Assembly (NCBI RefSeq): GCF_001659605.2
Contig: NC_035166.2
Span: 20,191,225 to 20,255,224, forward strand
Length of the DNA stretch: 64,000 nucleotides
Source: Manihot esculenta
Lineage: Eukaryota; Streptophyta; Magnoliopsida; Malpighiales; Euphorbiaceae
Direction: 5' to 3'
Shown here in pieces: positions 48,746 through 60,400 of this stretch; position 1 is the first letter of the stretch; each line of letters begins with the position of its first letter. The notes under the pieces were generated by a model. That model made no database searches, had not been told where the DNA came from, and worked only from the letters and a program-made list of their open reading frames with translations. The position numbers and the translations under genes are program-made.

Positions 48746-50980
48746 ACCCTGATGTTTCTCTTTTCTTTGGTTGCTTGTGAGCCCTTGTGAGGTTGGGTTG
48801 ATAGCTTATGGGTTAGGGTAATCCCTTTGGGTCAGTGCACCCAAGTGTGATCCATCTGTGGCAGAGTCAGTCTGCCGGTATAGTCAGAGTATGTGTTGTG
48901 AGTAGATGCCTTCCAGCTGACCTAGCGGTTCTAGATTTGACTGTTTGACGTCATTCTAGGGTTGGATTGGTTCTTCTACTAGTGGTACTACCTAGTCTGC
49001 AGAGACAAGGTAGTCAGGTTCAGAGGTCAGGATGGATCAGAGATAGTCCTTAGAGGGGACAAAATAGGGATACCTAGAGGTTTAGTATCAACCCTATAGG
49101 CTCGTAGGTTGTTCAGAAAAAGTTGTCAGGGGTTCTAGCTCTTCAGAGAGAGTATAGCAGTCAGGTCAGGGAGCCCGCCTCAGTGCCCGTTATTAGAGAG
49201 AGTTTTAGATGTTTCCCCAGATGAGTTTCCAGGACTACCACCTGTCAGGGAGATAGAGTTTAAAAATAGAAGTAATGCATGAAATTGGACCAATCTCTAT
49301 CCCTCCCCACAGGATGGTATCAACAGAGTTAAAAGAGTTATAAGGATCAGTTGTAAGAGTTGGTAGTTAAGGGTTCCCATCTGACTGAGCACTTCACCTT
49401 GGGGTGTTCCAGTATTGTTATGAGGATGAAGGATGGATCCCTAGGACTTTATATCGACTACTAGTGGTTGAACAAAGTTACTACCCAAAACAAGTATTTG
49501 TTACCTTGGATCGACGGTCTATTTTAAGCCAGCTAGCAGGAGCTAGTTGCCTTTCCAAGATAGATCTGAAGTCTAGGTACCATTAGTTAAGATCAAGGAA
49601 GAAGATGTGCAGAGAACAGTGTTTAGAACCAAATATGGGCACTGTGAGTTCCTAGGAATGTCGTTCGGGTTAATGAACACCCCTACCTCATTCATGGATC
49701 TCATAAGCAGAGTTTTAATTGATTTCTGGATTACTCCGTTATTGTCTTCATTGACGGTATCTCGGCGAATTCCAGAAATGCAGAAGAGTATGCCCATCAT
49801 CTGAAATCAGGATTTGCAGATCTTGAGAGAACATGGCTTGGATGCCTAGTTCTCCAATGTGAGTTCTGGTCGAGGAGCATATCCTTCTTGGGTCATGTGT
49901 GTCGGAGAAAGGAAAGTGAAGTAGACCTGAGAAAGTTGAAGTTGTAGCTGACTAGCCCAGGCCCATGGTAATGACAAAGATTAAGAACTTTTGGGTTGGG
50001 CAGGTTACCTAATGGAGGTTGATCTAGAACTTCTCTAGAGTTGCCGCTCCTATGGCCAGATGGATCAAAAAGAACCTGAGGGTTGTGTGGTCTACTCAGA
50101 TTGAAGAGGGCTTTGAAAAGTCAAAGGAAAGGTTGATGTCAGCACCAGTGGTAGCTCTGTCCGCCAGTGATGGAGATTTCACAGTGTCCTGTGATGCGTT
50201 CCGTGTGGAACTAGGTTGTGTGTATGTAGAGTGGTAGAATGATTGCTTATGCTTCTAGGTAGCTGAAGAAGCATGAGTTGAATCATTTTACGCACGACCT
50301 AGAGATGGTGATGGTAATCCTTGCACTCAAGATGTGGAGGCGGTACCTGTATAAGGTATGAGGACAGATCCTTACAGATCGAAAGAGCTTGCAATACATC
50401 TTGAGTCAAGAGAGGAGAATCAGAGGCAGAGAAAAGGAGTAAGAGCTGCATAGTCAGAAAAAGATGAGAAGAATCAGAACTGCTGTGAGTCAGCAGGAGA
50501 GTTATGAAGTCGTCCGCAAGAGGCATGTAGAGTTTCAGAAGAGAAGAAGAGTTTTGTCAGAGTGCGCGGCGGAAGCGTGTTGAGGTTCTCGAGGAAGTCG
50601 AGGTTTGCTGAAGGTGTCTCCAAAGGAGAGGGTGATTCGTTATGGGCAGAAAGGTAAAATTAGCTCTCAGATACATTGGACTCTTTGAAATCCTGCAAGG
50701 GATCTGGGAATGTATCTTACGAGTTAGATTTACCCACTTCTATGGAAGAGATCCATTCGTTTTTCCATGTTTCCACAGTATATGAGTTCGTGTCGGGTCC
50801 GAGTGAGGTTCTTAAAGGAACCAGAGGTGGAGACCGTAGAGGATCCCACCTATGTTGAGCAGCTAGTACGGACCACAGACACACAAGTCAGAAAGTGTGG
50901 AAACAAGGAAATCCCGATGGTGAAAGCCCCTTAGAATCACCTTAAGATGAAAAATTCACCGGGGAGACCGAGAGTTTATA
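48746..50980 (+). pseudogene. pol: Gypsy pol remnant (protease, RT, RNase H, chromodomain end)
   Basis: Homology to Tekay-type pol can be followed with many stops and frameshifts. There are protease-RT linker words near 49100-49260. RT palm pieces include SCLSKIDLKSRYH (to 49586), RTKYGHCEFLGMSFGLMNTP (about 49620-49680) and a degraded catalytic region VFIDG near 49750 (normally YIDD). An RNase H start (GDFTVSCDAF) lies near 50170-50200. The sequence then jumps to the pol C-terminus (YELDLPTSMEEIHSFFHVS, then EVETVEDPTYVEQLV and GNKEIPMVK). Nearly all the integrase zinc and DDE core is absent. It is non-functional. Confidence 0.85.
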
Positions 50981-51120
50981 CTCCAGCAATGACCGTGTCT
51001 CTCTTTTAGAAGACAGGTTTTTAGGTTTTGCTTACTTGTTGCTTGTTTGCTTATGTATGTTAGATGCTATGCTCTGAGTTGCCTGTTTGTTTGTTTGAAC
51101 ATTCGAGGACGAATGTTCTT

Positions 51121-51134
51121 AAAGGGGGGAAGAA
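51121..51134 (+). other. Polypurine tract
   Basis: AAAGGGGGGAAGAA lies directly before the TG of the 3' LTR, serving as plus-strand primer in reverse transcription. Confidence 0.9.
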
Positions 51135-53641
51135 TGTAATACCCGGCTAGATTCCGGCATCGGAATCCCTACCTTCCGGCGGAATCTCCGTTGGAATATG
51201 GAATTTTGATGATGCCAGAGTCTTCTAGAGGGGTAAAATGTGATTTCTAAATTGATTTTTACAGATTTCATGGTTTTAAATGAAAAAGAAGTGAGTTTTG
51301 AAAAGAATAGACCAAGGAGGTTTTTGTCAGGTTCGGCCGCCGAAAGTGAAGTTCGGCCGCCGAACATGAGTTGGTTTTGGGGGCGCTTTTGGCTTTCGAA
51401 AGCTATGCGTGAACAAACCAGGTTCGGCCGCCGAACCTCAAGTTCGGCCGCCGAACATGGGGGTGTTTTGCATGTATGTTAGGCCGCCGAAGGAGGTTTG
51501 GCTGGCCACCTATAAAAGCCCCTCAGACCGAAAATGGGCGAGATTTCTCCCCATTCTCGAGCTCAGGTGTGTTCATGTCCTCCTTTGGTCATTTTCATGT
51601 TTTCTCTTCATCTCCTTCATATTTTTATGAGTTCCATGGCTGTTTTGAAGAGTTTTCAAGCTTAGATCAAGTTTTGGGAGCTTGGAGACCCAAGGAGTAG
51701 TTTCCTCCCATCTCCAAGTTAGAGCTCGCACAAACCCTCGATCTTCAAGAGGTAAGTGTGGATCTATGCTTTCTTTTATGTTTCATGAAGTTTTAAGTGA
51801 GTTTTAAGAGGTTTTAATGGTTGAGTATGGGTAGATATGCATGTTAGGGTTTATGTGGGTTTTATGCCCAATGTATGATAATGTATGTTCTTGTGATGTT
51901 TGTGTTGGGGTTTAAGTTAGTTTTCAAGCCCCTTGAACATATGGGAGAGAGTATGCATGATTGGGAAAGAGTATGTGAGGGTTGATTTGTTTTGATGGTT
52001 TTGGCCTATGTGGGTCATAAACTATCTATGTATGCTTTAGATGTTGTTTTTGGGAGTTTAAGCTTGTTTGAGCTCCTTTGTGCATGGTTAAGGATGTATG
52101 CATGTGTTTGAGAAGTTGGGTGCTTGTTTTGGGATGTATGGAAGGTTTGGAAGGCTTGAAATGCACAAAGGCTGAGTTCTGGATGAACTCAGGTTCGGCC
52201 ACCGAAGGTGGTTTCGGCCGCCGAACCTGCCTGAGGATGCAGGGATTGGCCGCCTAACCTTGCCCCCGAAAGTTGAGTTTTGGCTTGAAAGCAGACTTTC
52301 GGCCGCCGAAGGTAATGTTCGGCCGCCGAAAGTGCCTGACTTTCGTCTCTGGAGAGAGAGTTCGGCCGCCGAAGGTGCCGCCGAACCTGCCTGACTTTCG
52401 TCTCTGTCTGGGACTTTCGGCCGCCGAAGGTGCCGCCGAAAGCGCCCTGTTCAGCCCTTTCATGGGTGTTTTCTATGCATGTCTAAGTGATGCTTTAGGG
52501 GGTTTTTGGGTAGTTGTTTATGAGTCGTTTAGAGTATGTTTGGCACCTCACTAGAGTCCACCTGTGTAGGATCGGACCCGAGGAACCGAGGTGTTTAGCA
52601 GTGTTAGCTGCTTCAGAGTTAGTCCAGAGCTAGCCAGAGGTGAGTGGAACTAACCCTTATGTTTTAAATCAAATGTTTTCAGCATGTTCAAGCATGTTCA
52701 TGCATCATGAATACCATGTTATGCAATAGGTTGTTTGCATTAGAATTCACGAATATGATGCATTGCATAATACGATGATAATGATGTGGATGGATACTGG
52801 ATGATGCTCTAGCCCTCAGTATGTTATGACATGATATGAAATGATATGATATGGCATGTACGATATGATATGAGATGAGAAGTCCAGGTGTGGCCGTATC
52901 GCCCCTGGCATAGAGCATGAGAAGTCCAGGTATGGCCGTATCGCCCCTGGCATAGAGCATATGAAGTCCAGGCGTGGCCGTATCGCCCCTGGCATAGAGT
53001 ATTGTTGACTTGTTATGGTACGAGATTGATATGTAGAGGGCTATTGGTGACAGATTCATCCTTGAGGTGATATATTTGTGATGTGACGCATTCCATGATA
53101 GCATATGTTAAAATAAATTGTTTTCTTTATGGTTTCTGCTCACTGGGCTTTTTAGCTCACCCCTCTCCCCTAACCCCAGGTTTGCAGGGTCAGAAGTAGT
53201 TCAGGAAGACGGCGAGATATGGTTATGGTCATGATATGTAATAGAATAGTAGTGGACATGATGTAATGTAAAGTTATGTAAGGATGTAAAAGAGTTATGT
53301 TGTAATACGATATTATGTTATATGTTCAGAGTTATAGTATTGTGCTTGGCCCGAGTTGGATAATCCCTTTGTACATGAGTTTTATTTTTATGTTGTTCAT
53401 GTGATGGACCGAGTTTGACGTAGGGTATGCTGACCCTAGGGGTTATATGAGCTCAGTCATAGTGCATACACAGGTCAAACTGGTTAAAGGTAAAGTTTTA
53501 AATGTTTTATGAAAATGTTGGATCATGTTTGGGATTATACCGGCTGTACAGGATGCATAGTAGGCTTGCTACGGGTCCCGGCGGCCTTATGCCGATCTGG
53601 ATCCTAGCGCCGGTAGCGGTCTGAATTTCCGGATCGTTACA
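51135..53641 (+). repeat. 3' LTR of the Gypsy element (2507 bp)
   Basis: Same start and end as the 5' LTR. By eye there are about 20 differences, nearly all transitions, plus a one-base indel near 51461. It also holds nine exact hairpin motifs, though one site that is intact in the 5' LTR is mutated here (near 52194) and one degenerate there is intact here (near 52417). Confidence 0.95.
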
Positions 53642-54475
53642 GTTAGAGATATCAGTTTTTGGCCAGTAATTTGGATTACTTTTCAAGATGCAGAGAATTT
53701 TGCAGCTGGTTGATTTTGATCTTGGAGTTTTGACGGTTGCCTTTGTTCCAATTGACTAAGGCATGACGATAAATCTTCAACTTAGAGTGCAGTTGGAAGA
53801 GCCTGTGACCTCTATTTTGCTGATTCCATTTTAGCTTAATAACATTCTGTACATCTTCAATTTCAACCCAACGAGCATCAAAACAGAAACGTCTCTTGGC
53901 CTTTGAGAATAAGGGATCAGTATCAAGCAACAAAGGTCTATGATTAGATCCTACATCCTCTAGATGTGTGAGAACAGCAATAGATATTTTATTTATCCAA
54001 CCTGAAAAGGCAAGAGCTTTATCAATCCTCTGTTTAATGTGAGTGATGCCTTCTCTACGATTGCTCCAGGTCATTTGGAGCCCTTAAAACCCAAGTCTAA
54101 AACTCCTAGGTCATCAACAAACAACTGAAAAGCAGCTATCTTGTGTTTGAAATTACAATTGCCTCCTTATTTCTCATTCGAATTGAGTAAAGAGTTGAAG
54201 TCACCAATTAACAAAACATTCGTATTTGTAAACAGACAAGAATCAGAATTGAGCTAAATGACATTCATTGACACTACTTGCATAGATAAAAAGAGCATCC
54301 CAACTTTCATTAATTAAAGGATCATAGATACAAGCATGGATGAAGAAGTCCTCATCATAGGACAATAGAAAAGAATACAATCTTCCCTCCAGCCAAGGCA
54401 TAAACCTCCAACTGCATCTCTGGAGTCTCTAATGAATAAATTACAAAAGCCCCTATTTAATTTATATTTTACAAA
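53642..54475 (-). pseudogene. Second LINE ORF2 fragment, part right of the Gypsy insertion
   Basis: Minus-strand remnant of an L1 ORF2 endonuclease and linker region. Readable phrases include LIGDFNSLL (endonuclease GDFN box, near 54190-54215), TWSNRREGITHIKQRIDKAL and THLEDVGSNHRPLLLDTDP. It has several stops. The 5' side (54475) is truncated in the endonuclease, and the 3' continuation is probably 44280-44346 beyond the Gypsy element. It is a separate copy from the full-length LINE at 31519-37755. Confidence 0.8.
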
Positions 54476-55820
54476 AAGAGAATTATTTTTTGTCTACATT
54501 AAAAATATGATATTTGATTGTTTTGATTATTTTCCTATAACTGTTTTAGTTGAAGAGGAAATACCTTCAAGTAGAGAGAGAAAATTTTTTTGGAATTTGC
54601 TTTGGTGATTTTCTCCTTTATTTGGAGTTTAGTTTTTTACTCACTTCCCTTGCCGTAGTCAATTTTGTTTAGACAGATTGTGGCTTCTCTCTTTTATGAT
54701 AGTTTGTTTACCTGACTTGTTGATAATTTAGCTAGATTTTAGTTTTTATAGAGAGGGTTTTAACGGTGATCTGTTGACTTTTTAAATTTTGATCTGAATT
54801 TGAAATATCTTCTTAATATACTAAGAGCCTTTGGTAAAGGGACACATTTTAGCAATAAGTTGATCCTCCATGGCAGATTATAACTACTATGATTAGGGTG
54901 TCTATGATTTCTACTAATGATAGTTTGTGCATATGGATTTTGAGATTGTATGTGTATTTTTATTTGTCTTAAAGAGCCAAATTTATTATACTGGCTATGG
55001 CTGGCGCCTAAAACTTTTCCCTTAGATGGTCTAGATTTGGCGCAAAACGAGTTTAGATATGAATTCTTGGACATTATTGTCTGAGTTGATAAGTGCTATA
55101 TATCTCTTTTTAGTCTTTATCGATAAAAGAGTAGATAAAGATGAATATTTTATTTGAATCGAGCTTTAATGCTTTGTAATTAAATAAATTTTGTAAGTTT
55201 TTTAAATTATATAAATGGAGGTGTTTTTATAGATGAATGATTTAGTAGAAATAAGTTTAAATTTTTGATTAAAAATCAGTGGTGTGTTTCTTTATTAATC
55301 TTTTAATTATATAATGATTATTTGTTTCTTTTCAATTTTTTACGAGCATACTCAACTTCATAAATTATACTTCCACTTCATTTAGGATTTTAGTGTGGAA
55401 TTTGTATTACTAACGCAAGTGAGATCATTTTTAAATATAGCGATAAAATTTATAGTTATTTTAACGATTTAATTATTTAACTGAAATTTGTAAATTTATC
55501 CCAAAAATAAAAAAGTATTATAGAAACTCTCAACTGAAACTGTCATTTATGTCGATTGTAATTTCATTAGACTGGATTTAATCAACGGCCACGAGAAGAG
55601 ATGAATAAGATATACCCATATCCAACGGTGGGTATGCCAATCATCATCACTTAAAAACGACGTATTACCCGGGAAAACCCACCTCGTTACCCTCTTAACA
55701 TAGCAGCGCACTTTAGCCGCAAGCAGTTTAAAATTACCAAAAGACCCCCGAGCCACCAAGAATCCCCATCACCCGAACGTTAAAATCGCCCTCTCCCTTC
55801 TCTTTTTCATTTTCCCTTCC
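54476..55820. other. Intergenic region upstream of the DUF1639 gene
   Basis: Mixed AT-rich DNA. A minus-strand 104-codon frame (54760-55074) has no recognisable domain. The last 200 bp are C- and T-rich and form the likely promoter of the gene starting at 56018. Confidence 0.5.
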
Positions 55821-55824
55821 CTCA

Positions 55825-55832
55825 TATATAAA
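55825..55832 (+). promoter_or_regulatory. TATA box of the DUF1639 gene
   Basis: TATATAAA within CTCATATATAAACTCC, about 190 bp upstream of the start codon. It predicts a leader of about 160 nt rich in A and G. Confidence 0.65.
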
Positions 55833-56017
55833 CTCCTCCTTCCCGGCGATTTCCAAAACAGCACCACAAACACTCGCAAACAGAAACAATATACAAACCC
55901 AAAGAACTTCTCCGCAAGAAAGATAAAATCGCGAGAAACAAACAGCCGAGAGAGAGATATATAAAGAGGAGGGATCAGAGCTCTCATCAGAGAGTCCGTG
56001 TGTGTTGTGAGATTTCA

Positions 56018-57431
56018 ATGGTGTATTCTGGAGAGTCAGGAGAGAAAGCAAAAAGGTTGGTTATGGCGATGGGAACGGAGAGGTCGAAGCCACCGCTTCA
56101 TAATTTTAATCTGCCTTGCTTGAAGTGGGGGAATCAGAAACATCTTCGCTGCATGAAAGTTTCCGATTCATCTACTTCTAAGGATAAGAACATCAGCAGT
56201 GGAATCTCCACCGATCGCATTCGCAGCAGCCGATCTCCTCCGTCTAAATTTGTTGCTCCTGCGGATTACGAAACTCGCCCATTCAAGAGACCAAAAGCTA
56301 GATATGACGGCGGCGGCGGCGGCGATGGCCAGGGTGGGATCGGTGAAGTTAGAGAGAAGCTGGTATTTGATTTCAAAACGGCCGCAGATAAGATGAAAGA
56401 TGCAATTTTGATGAAAGAAGTATCAGGTGAAGGAGGCCAGTTGCGGGTGGTTCAGCGGCACGAGAAGGTAGATAAGGAAGAGGAAGTGGAGGAGCAATCT
56501 CCCTCTTCAGTTCTACCGTCGGCGGTTGTTGCGGAGGCAGAGCAAGAGGTGAGACCTTGGAATCTGCGAAAAAGGAGAGCGGCATGTAAAGCTCCGATTG
56601 TCGGAAATTCTGTTACTGGGAAGGGCTTGAAAATTGAGGAGAAGAATGTCTGGAATTATTCGCCGTCGAGGAGTGAGAGCGCGAAATCGCCTAGGCTTAG
56701 AGGAGATAAAAAGGAAAGAGAGGATGAGAAGGAAAAGGAGACGGAGAAGGTGAAGACGAAGTTTGCATTGGCGCTCTCAAGGAAGGAGATCGAGGAGGAT
56801 TTTATGGAGATGGTTGGTCATAGACCAGCTCGGCGGCCCAAGAAGCGAAACAGGAACGTGCAGAAGCAGTTGGATGTAAGTCAACCGCTGGGTTTTGATT
56901 CTGTGTTTCTTGAAAGCATCTGTTTTTTGCGTTTCTTAAAATCGCTGGTACCAGTTTTGGAATTAATTTGGTGTTTTTTTTTTAAATTTTTGTGACAGAT
57001 GCTCTTTCCTGGATTGTGGTTGACGGAGAATATTACCGTTGACACATATAAGGTGCCGGAGTTACCTGATAATGGGAAGGTAATTGCTTTGCTTCATTAG
57101 CCTGCCATTTTAATGTTCGATTGGTTGCTGAGCAAACGCTTGATCGATGAAGTTTTTTTTTTTTTTCCTTGGATTTCATAATTGTTATGTTCTTTGTTTT
57201 GTTCTTATTTGGTAAAATTTTAAATTTTTGTCATAAATCGCTTATATATATTTTGCTGTTACTTCCAACCACCGATTGAGGCTATTTGATTTTCTGATGG
57301 TAAACGTATTTTAAAGCTAGCCTTTTAATTCTGAATGGGACATTTGGATTCTTTTAGTAAGTCTCTGAATGAAATTATTTGATTGAACAATCACTGACTT
57401 TGATATTTTTTTGTAATCTTTCCAGAGGTAG
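56018..57431 (+). CDS. DUF1639 family protein, three coding exons
   Basis: Uncharacterised plant-specific protein with the DUF1639 domain at its C-terminus. Exons: 56018-56875, 56999-57079 and probably a six-base last coding exon 57426-57431 (Arg-stop), giving 314 residues. The N-terminal two-thirds is low-complexity, charged and Ser-rich, with a short Gly run (GGC repeats near 56309) and a WNLRKRRAA phrase. The conserved part is KFALALSRKEIEEDFMEMVG, then RPKKRNRNVQKQLD, joined by splicing to MLFPGLWL, TVDTYKVPEL and PDNGKR. The basic RRPKKRNR run may be a nuclear signal (inference). The first ATG after the TATA box is 56018. If intron 2 were retained, translation would end a few codons later with a different tail. 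No biochemical role is established to my knowledge. Confidence 0.85.
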
Positions 57432-60400
57432 TAATTGGAGCGGTGGATTTTAAGCAAAGATCAAATTTCAAGGCTTCTGTTTGCTGACTACTATGGTAAC
57501 TTGAGATTCGTAATGCCAGTTTAGGAGAATAGCACACCATCTTCGAGAATAGGGATTTGATTTCATAAATTTGCTAGTGACCCAATGAGGTGTAAGTTCA
57601 GTTGCTCTGAAATTGCTAATTTTGTTCTCTTCAATTATGATTCTTTCTCTCTTCCTTGTTTATCGAAATAATGTTGTGTAAAGAAAAAGGTTGTCAGATG
57701 TTCATGTCCTTAAATGTAAGTAAGGGAATGCCTTGTTCTTACCAATTTGGTATGTTATTGATGAATCCATTCTCCGCCTTGAAATCTGGTGTTGCTTGTT
57801 TATGTTAAGCTAAGATTAAGCATGAATGCTGGAGCACATGCTCAGTTTCTTTTATATTCATGGCAAAATGACGAGAAATGCAGGGAACTGTAGCTTGAGA
57901 AGAATGAAGCTGTTATGGAATTCTTTATGGGCCTTCAGTAAGCTATCCTATCCCCATTTCGTTGTTAGAAGTAACTTATGAAGTTAAAGTCAATCTCATT
58001 GCTTTAAATGGCCTGATAGTTGATAGCAGAAATAGAAGAACGGCAGATCCCATAATTACACCTTCATTTGCTATCGAGGCTTCATAAATAACAAAAGTTC
58101 ATAAAACAAGATTCTTTGCACTTACCGACATCTAGTTGACACTGTTGAATCAGTAAATAATTACGCGAATATGCAAGTTTTGTTTTGTTTTTTTCCTGAG
58201 GATTCATGTTGAATTAAGTAGTTTCTGCATTGAAGTCAACTGGGACTAGAGTTCTTGGGGCAGTTAACCACTAGTTCTTCTTGATCTCTTCTCAGTTGAG
58301 AGGTGGGGGTCACTTGAAGGACTGCTGCTCTTCTTCTTCTGCTTCATCATCATCTTTCTCTAACAAGCTGAAATCCTTTTAAGTCGTGAATCCAGAAGGA
58401 TTGAACTGACGGTACGTTTAATGAGGCCGATTTAGTTTCTTCCCGAAAATTCACTTTGTTCTGAAATATGAAACGATGCTTCCTTTGATAGCGCCCATCT
58501 CTGTGGCAGTTGATAAAACCTGGAAGTTGGAAACCGACCGCCAAATAGCCGCCTCTATATAATATATTTGACTCGGGAGCAGACACGCCCACGGTTCTGA
58601 TTTTAAATTGTAATCGAGCAAGTTCAATTCAGAATTAGACTCGCTTTAAAATATGAAGTATCAACTAACCTCAGTTTTGAATTGGAGTGGGACAGCTTGT
58701 CCTTTTAAATTCAGTTTCAAATTAATATTCCTTTTCTATAATAAAAGTAAATTAATAATTAATAATTTAAATTTAATATTTAACTCAATTTGCGGTCTAA
58801 TTTTAGTTCCGTAAACTTTAAATGAAAAATCCATCGAATTTTTTCTTATTTAGATCGCTTTATATAATATAATAATGAAAAGGAAAGTTGTTTGGAATTA
58901 ATTACAAGGAAAATAATGATTATAGGAATAAATTTAACTTGTTTTCCTTATTAGAAAGAAATTGATTAGAGTTCCCATATATATTTTTTATTAATTACGT
59001 TAAATTCTTTTTCTTTCTTTTCTTAGCTTCCTAATTTTGCAACTTGCCCATAAATTTTTTTAAAAAATTATTATTTAATTCTTTTTTAATGAATCTTACT
59101 ATCGTTTTAAAAATACTTTAATTAGTTTATATATTTTCAAATGAAATTTCGTAAAGTTGGAGCGCGGCACATCCTGTTTTGTGATTCGATTTAAATATAT
59201 TAGTTAAAAAGTATTAACTAATTTAGTTAAAAAGTATTAAAAATTGATTTAAAACTTTTTTTTTGTATATAATTTAGTTATAAAAATATTAAAATAATAA
59301 AACAGTTTTTACAAATTATTTTTTTCAAAATCTAAAATAATACTATAAAAACACTTTTTTATTCATCTGTATTCAACGCTAAAAGTCTCTAACCAGTTTT
59401 TAACAATTAACAAATGTCTGTTTAAGTCAAAGTACTATTTTGGTCTCGATGTAAAAAAGTACCATTTTGGTAAAAACATTAATGGAAGATTCTCATATTT
59501 TGAAAAAAAAATATATTGTATGATAAAATTTTCATTTAAAGATATGTTTGGTATAAAATTAATAAATAAAGTTACTGTCTGTTAAAAAAAAAACAAAATA
59601 AGATTAATACTTGATGGACATTTTTTTATTCTATACAATGCAACAGTTGTATTTATAAAACATATTACATTATGCTATTTTTCACCTAACTCAGAAGCAG
59701 AGAATATATGAAAAATCCCACTAAGGCATTGAAAGTAAAATGGTTGTGGGTAAGATCCACTAGTCTCTGTCTCCTTATTTGGAGATTTATGTGATTTATG
59801 ATCAATGTTTTGAAAGGAAGCGCTTATAAATTTACTGCAGCACCTACGGTTGTTGCTTTTCTCGTCGGCGGATGAGATGCCAACCTAATAATTACATGTT
59901 AATCAAAATTTTAATCTCTTATAAGTTCGGAAAATCAAATTATGACATTTTAATCGCATTATCAGACTTTTATAATTATTTACTCTTTCATCTTTTTATG
60001 AAAAATTATTTTTTGTACAAGATTATAATAATTTGAAGTCTTATATTTTGGATTTCTTTGAGAGCTAGATTTTTTTTTTTTTTTTTTTAAAAAAGAAATA
60101 TCAAATTGGAACCATTTACTTCAGTTAAGTTTATGAACACACCGTTGCTTTCTAGATTGAGGAAAGTGGAGTGGAGACCAAAAGGATCCCAAGCCCATAT
60201 ATCAATTTGACCACTATCCACATCATTGCTATTGTCTAGGATGAAACTGCCAAAATTTGATTGCATATGATACAATAATGTCAATATTTCAAATATTTAC
60301 ATTTATAATTAGAGATTATTCTCATCCATTAAAAATATTTACTCTAAAATACTATATTTTTCAAAAGATATATTTTCTGAAGACACTTCAATAGAGCTTA

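Larger units (their letters stand above)
44347..53641 (+). mobile_element. Ty3/Gypsy (Tekay/Del-type chromovirus) retrotransposon, non-autonomous
   Basis: Complete 9.3-kb element: 5' LTR 44347-46852, initiator-Met primer site 46856-46868, gag ORF 47114-48745, broken pol 48746-50980, polypurine tract 51121-51134, 3' LTR 51135-53641. The flanking 5-mers GTTAC (44342-44346) and GTTAG (53642-53646) look like a target duplication with one change. LTRs differ at about 20 positions in 2.5 kb by eye, so insertion is recent. The pol end keeps the phrase GNKEIPMVKAP, which matches the start of the C-terminal chromodomain of Tekay/Del elements. The integrase core is missing, so mobility must have depended on helper enzymes. 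Confidence 0.93.

Noticed and set aside
60087..60284. 65-codon minus-strand ORF with a fairly protein-like composition
   Set aside because: Too short, isolated and unrecognised to call a gene. It could be a pseudogene fragment.
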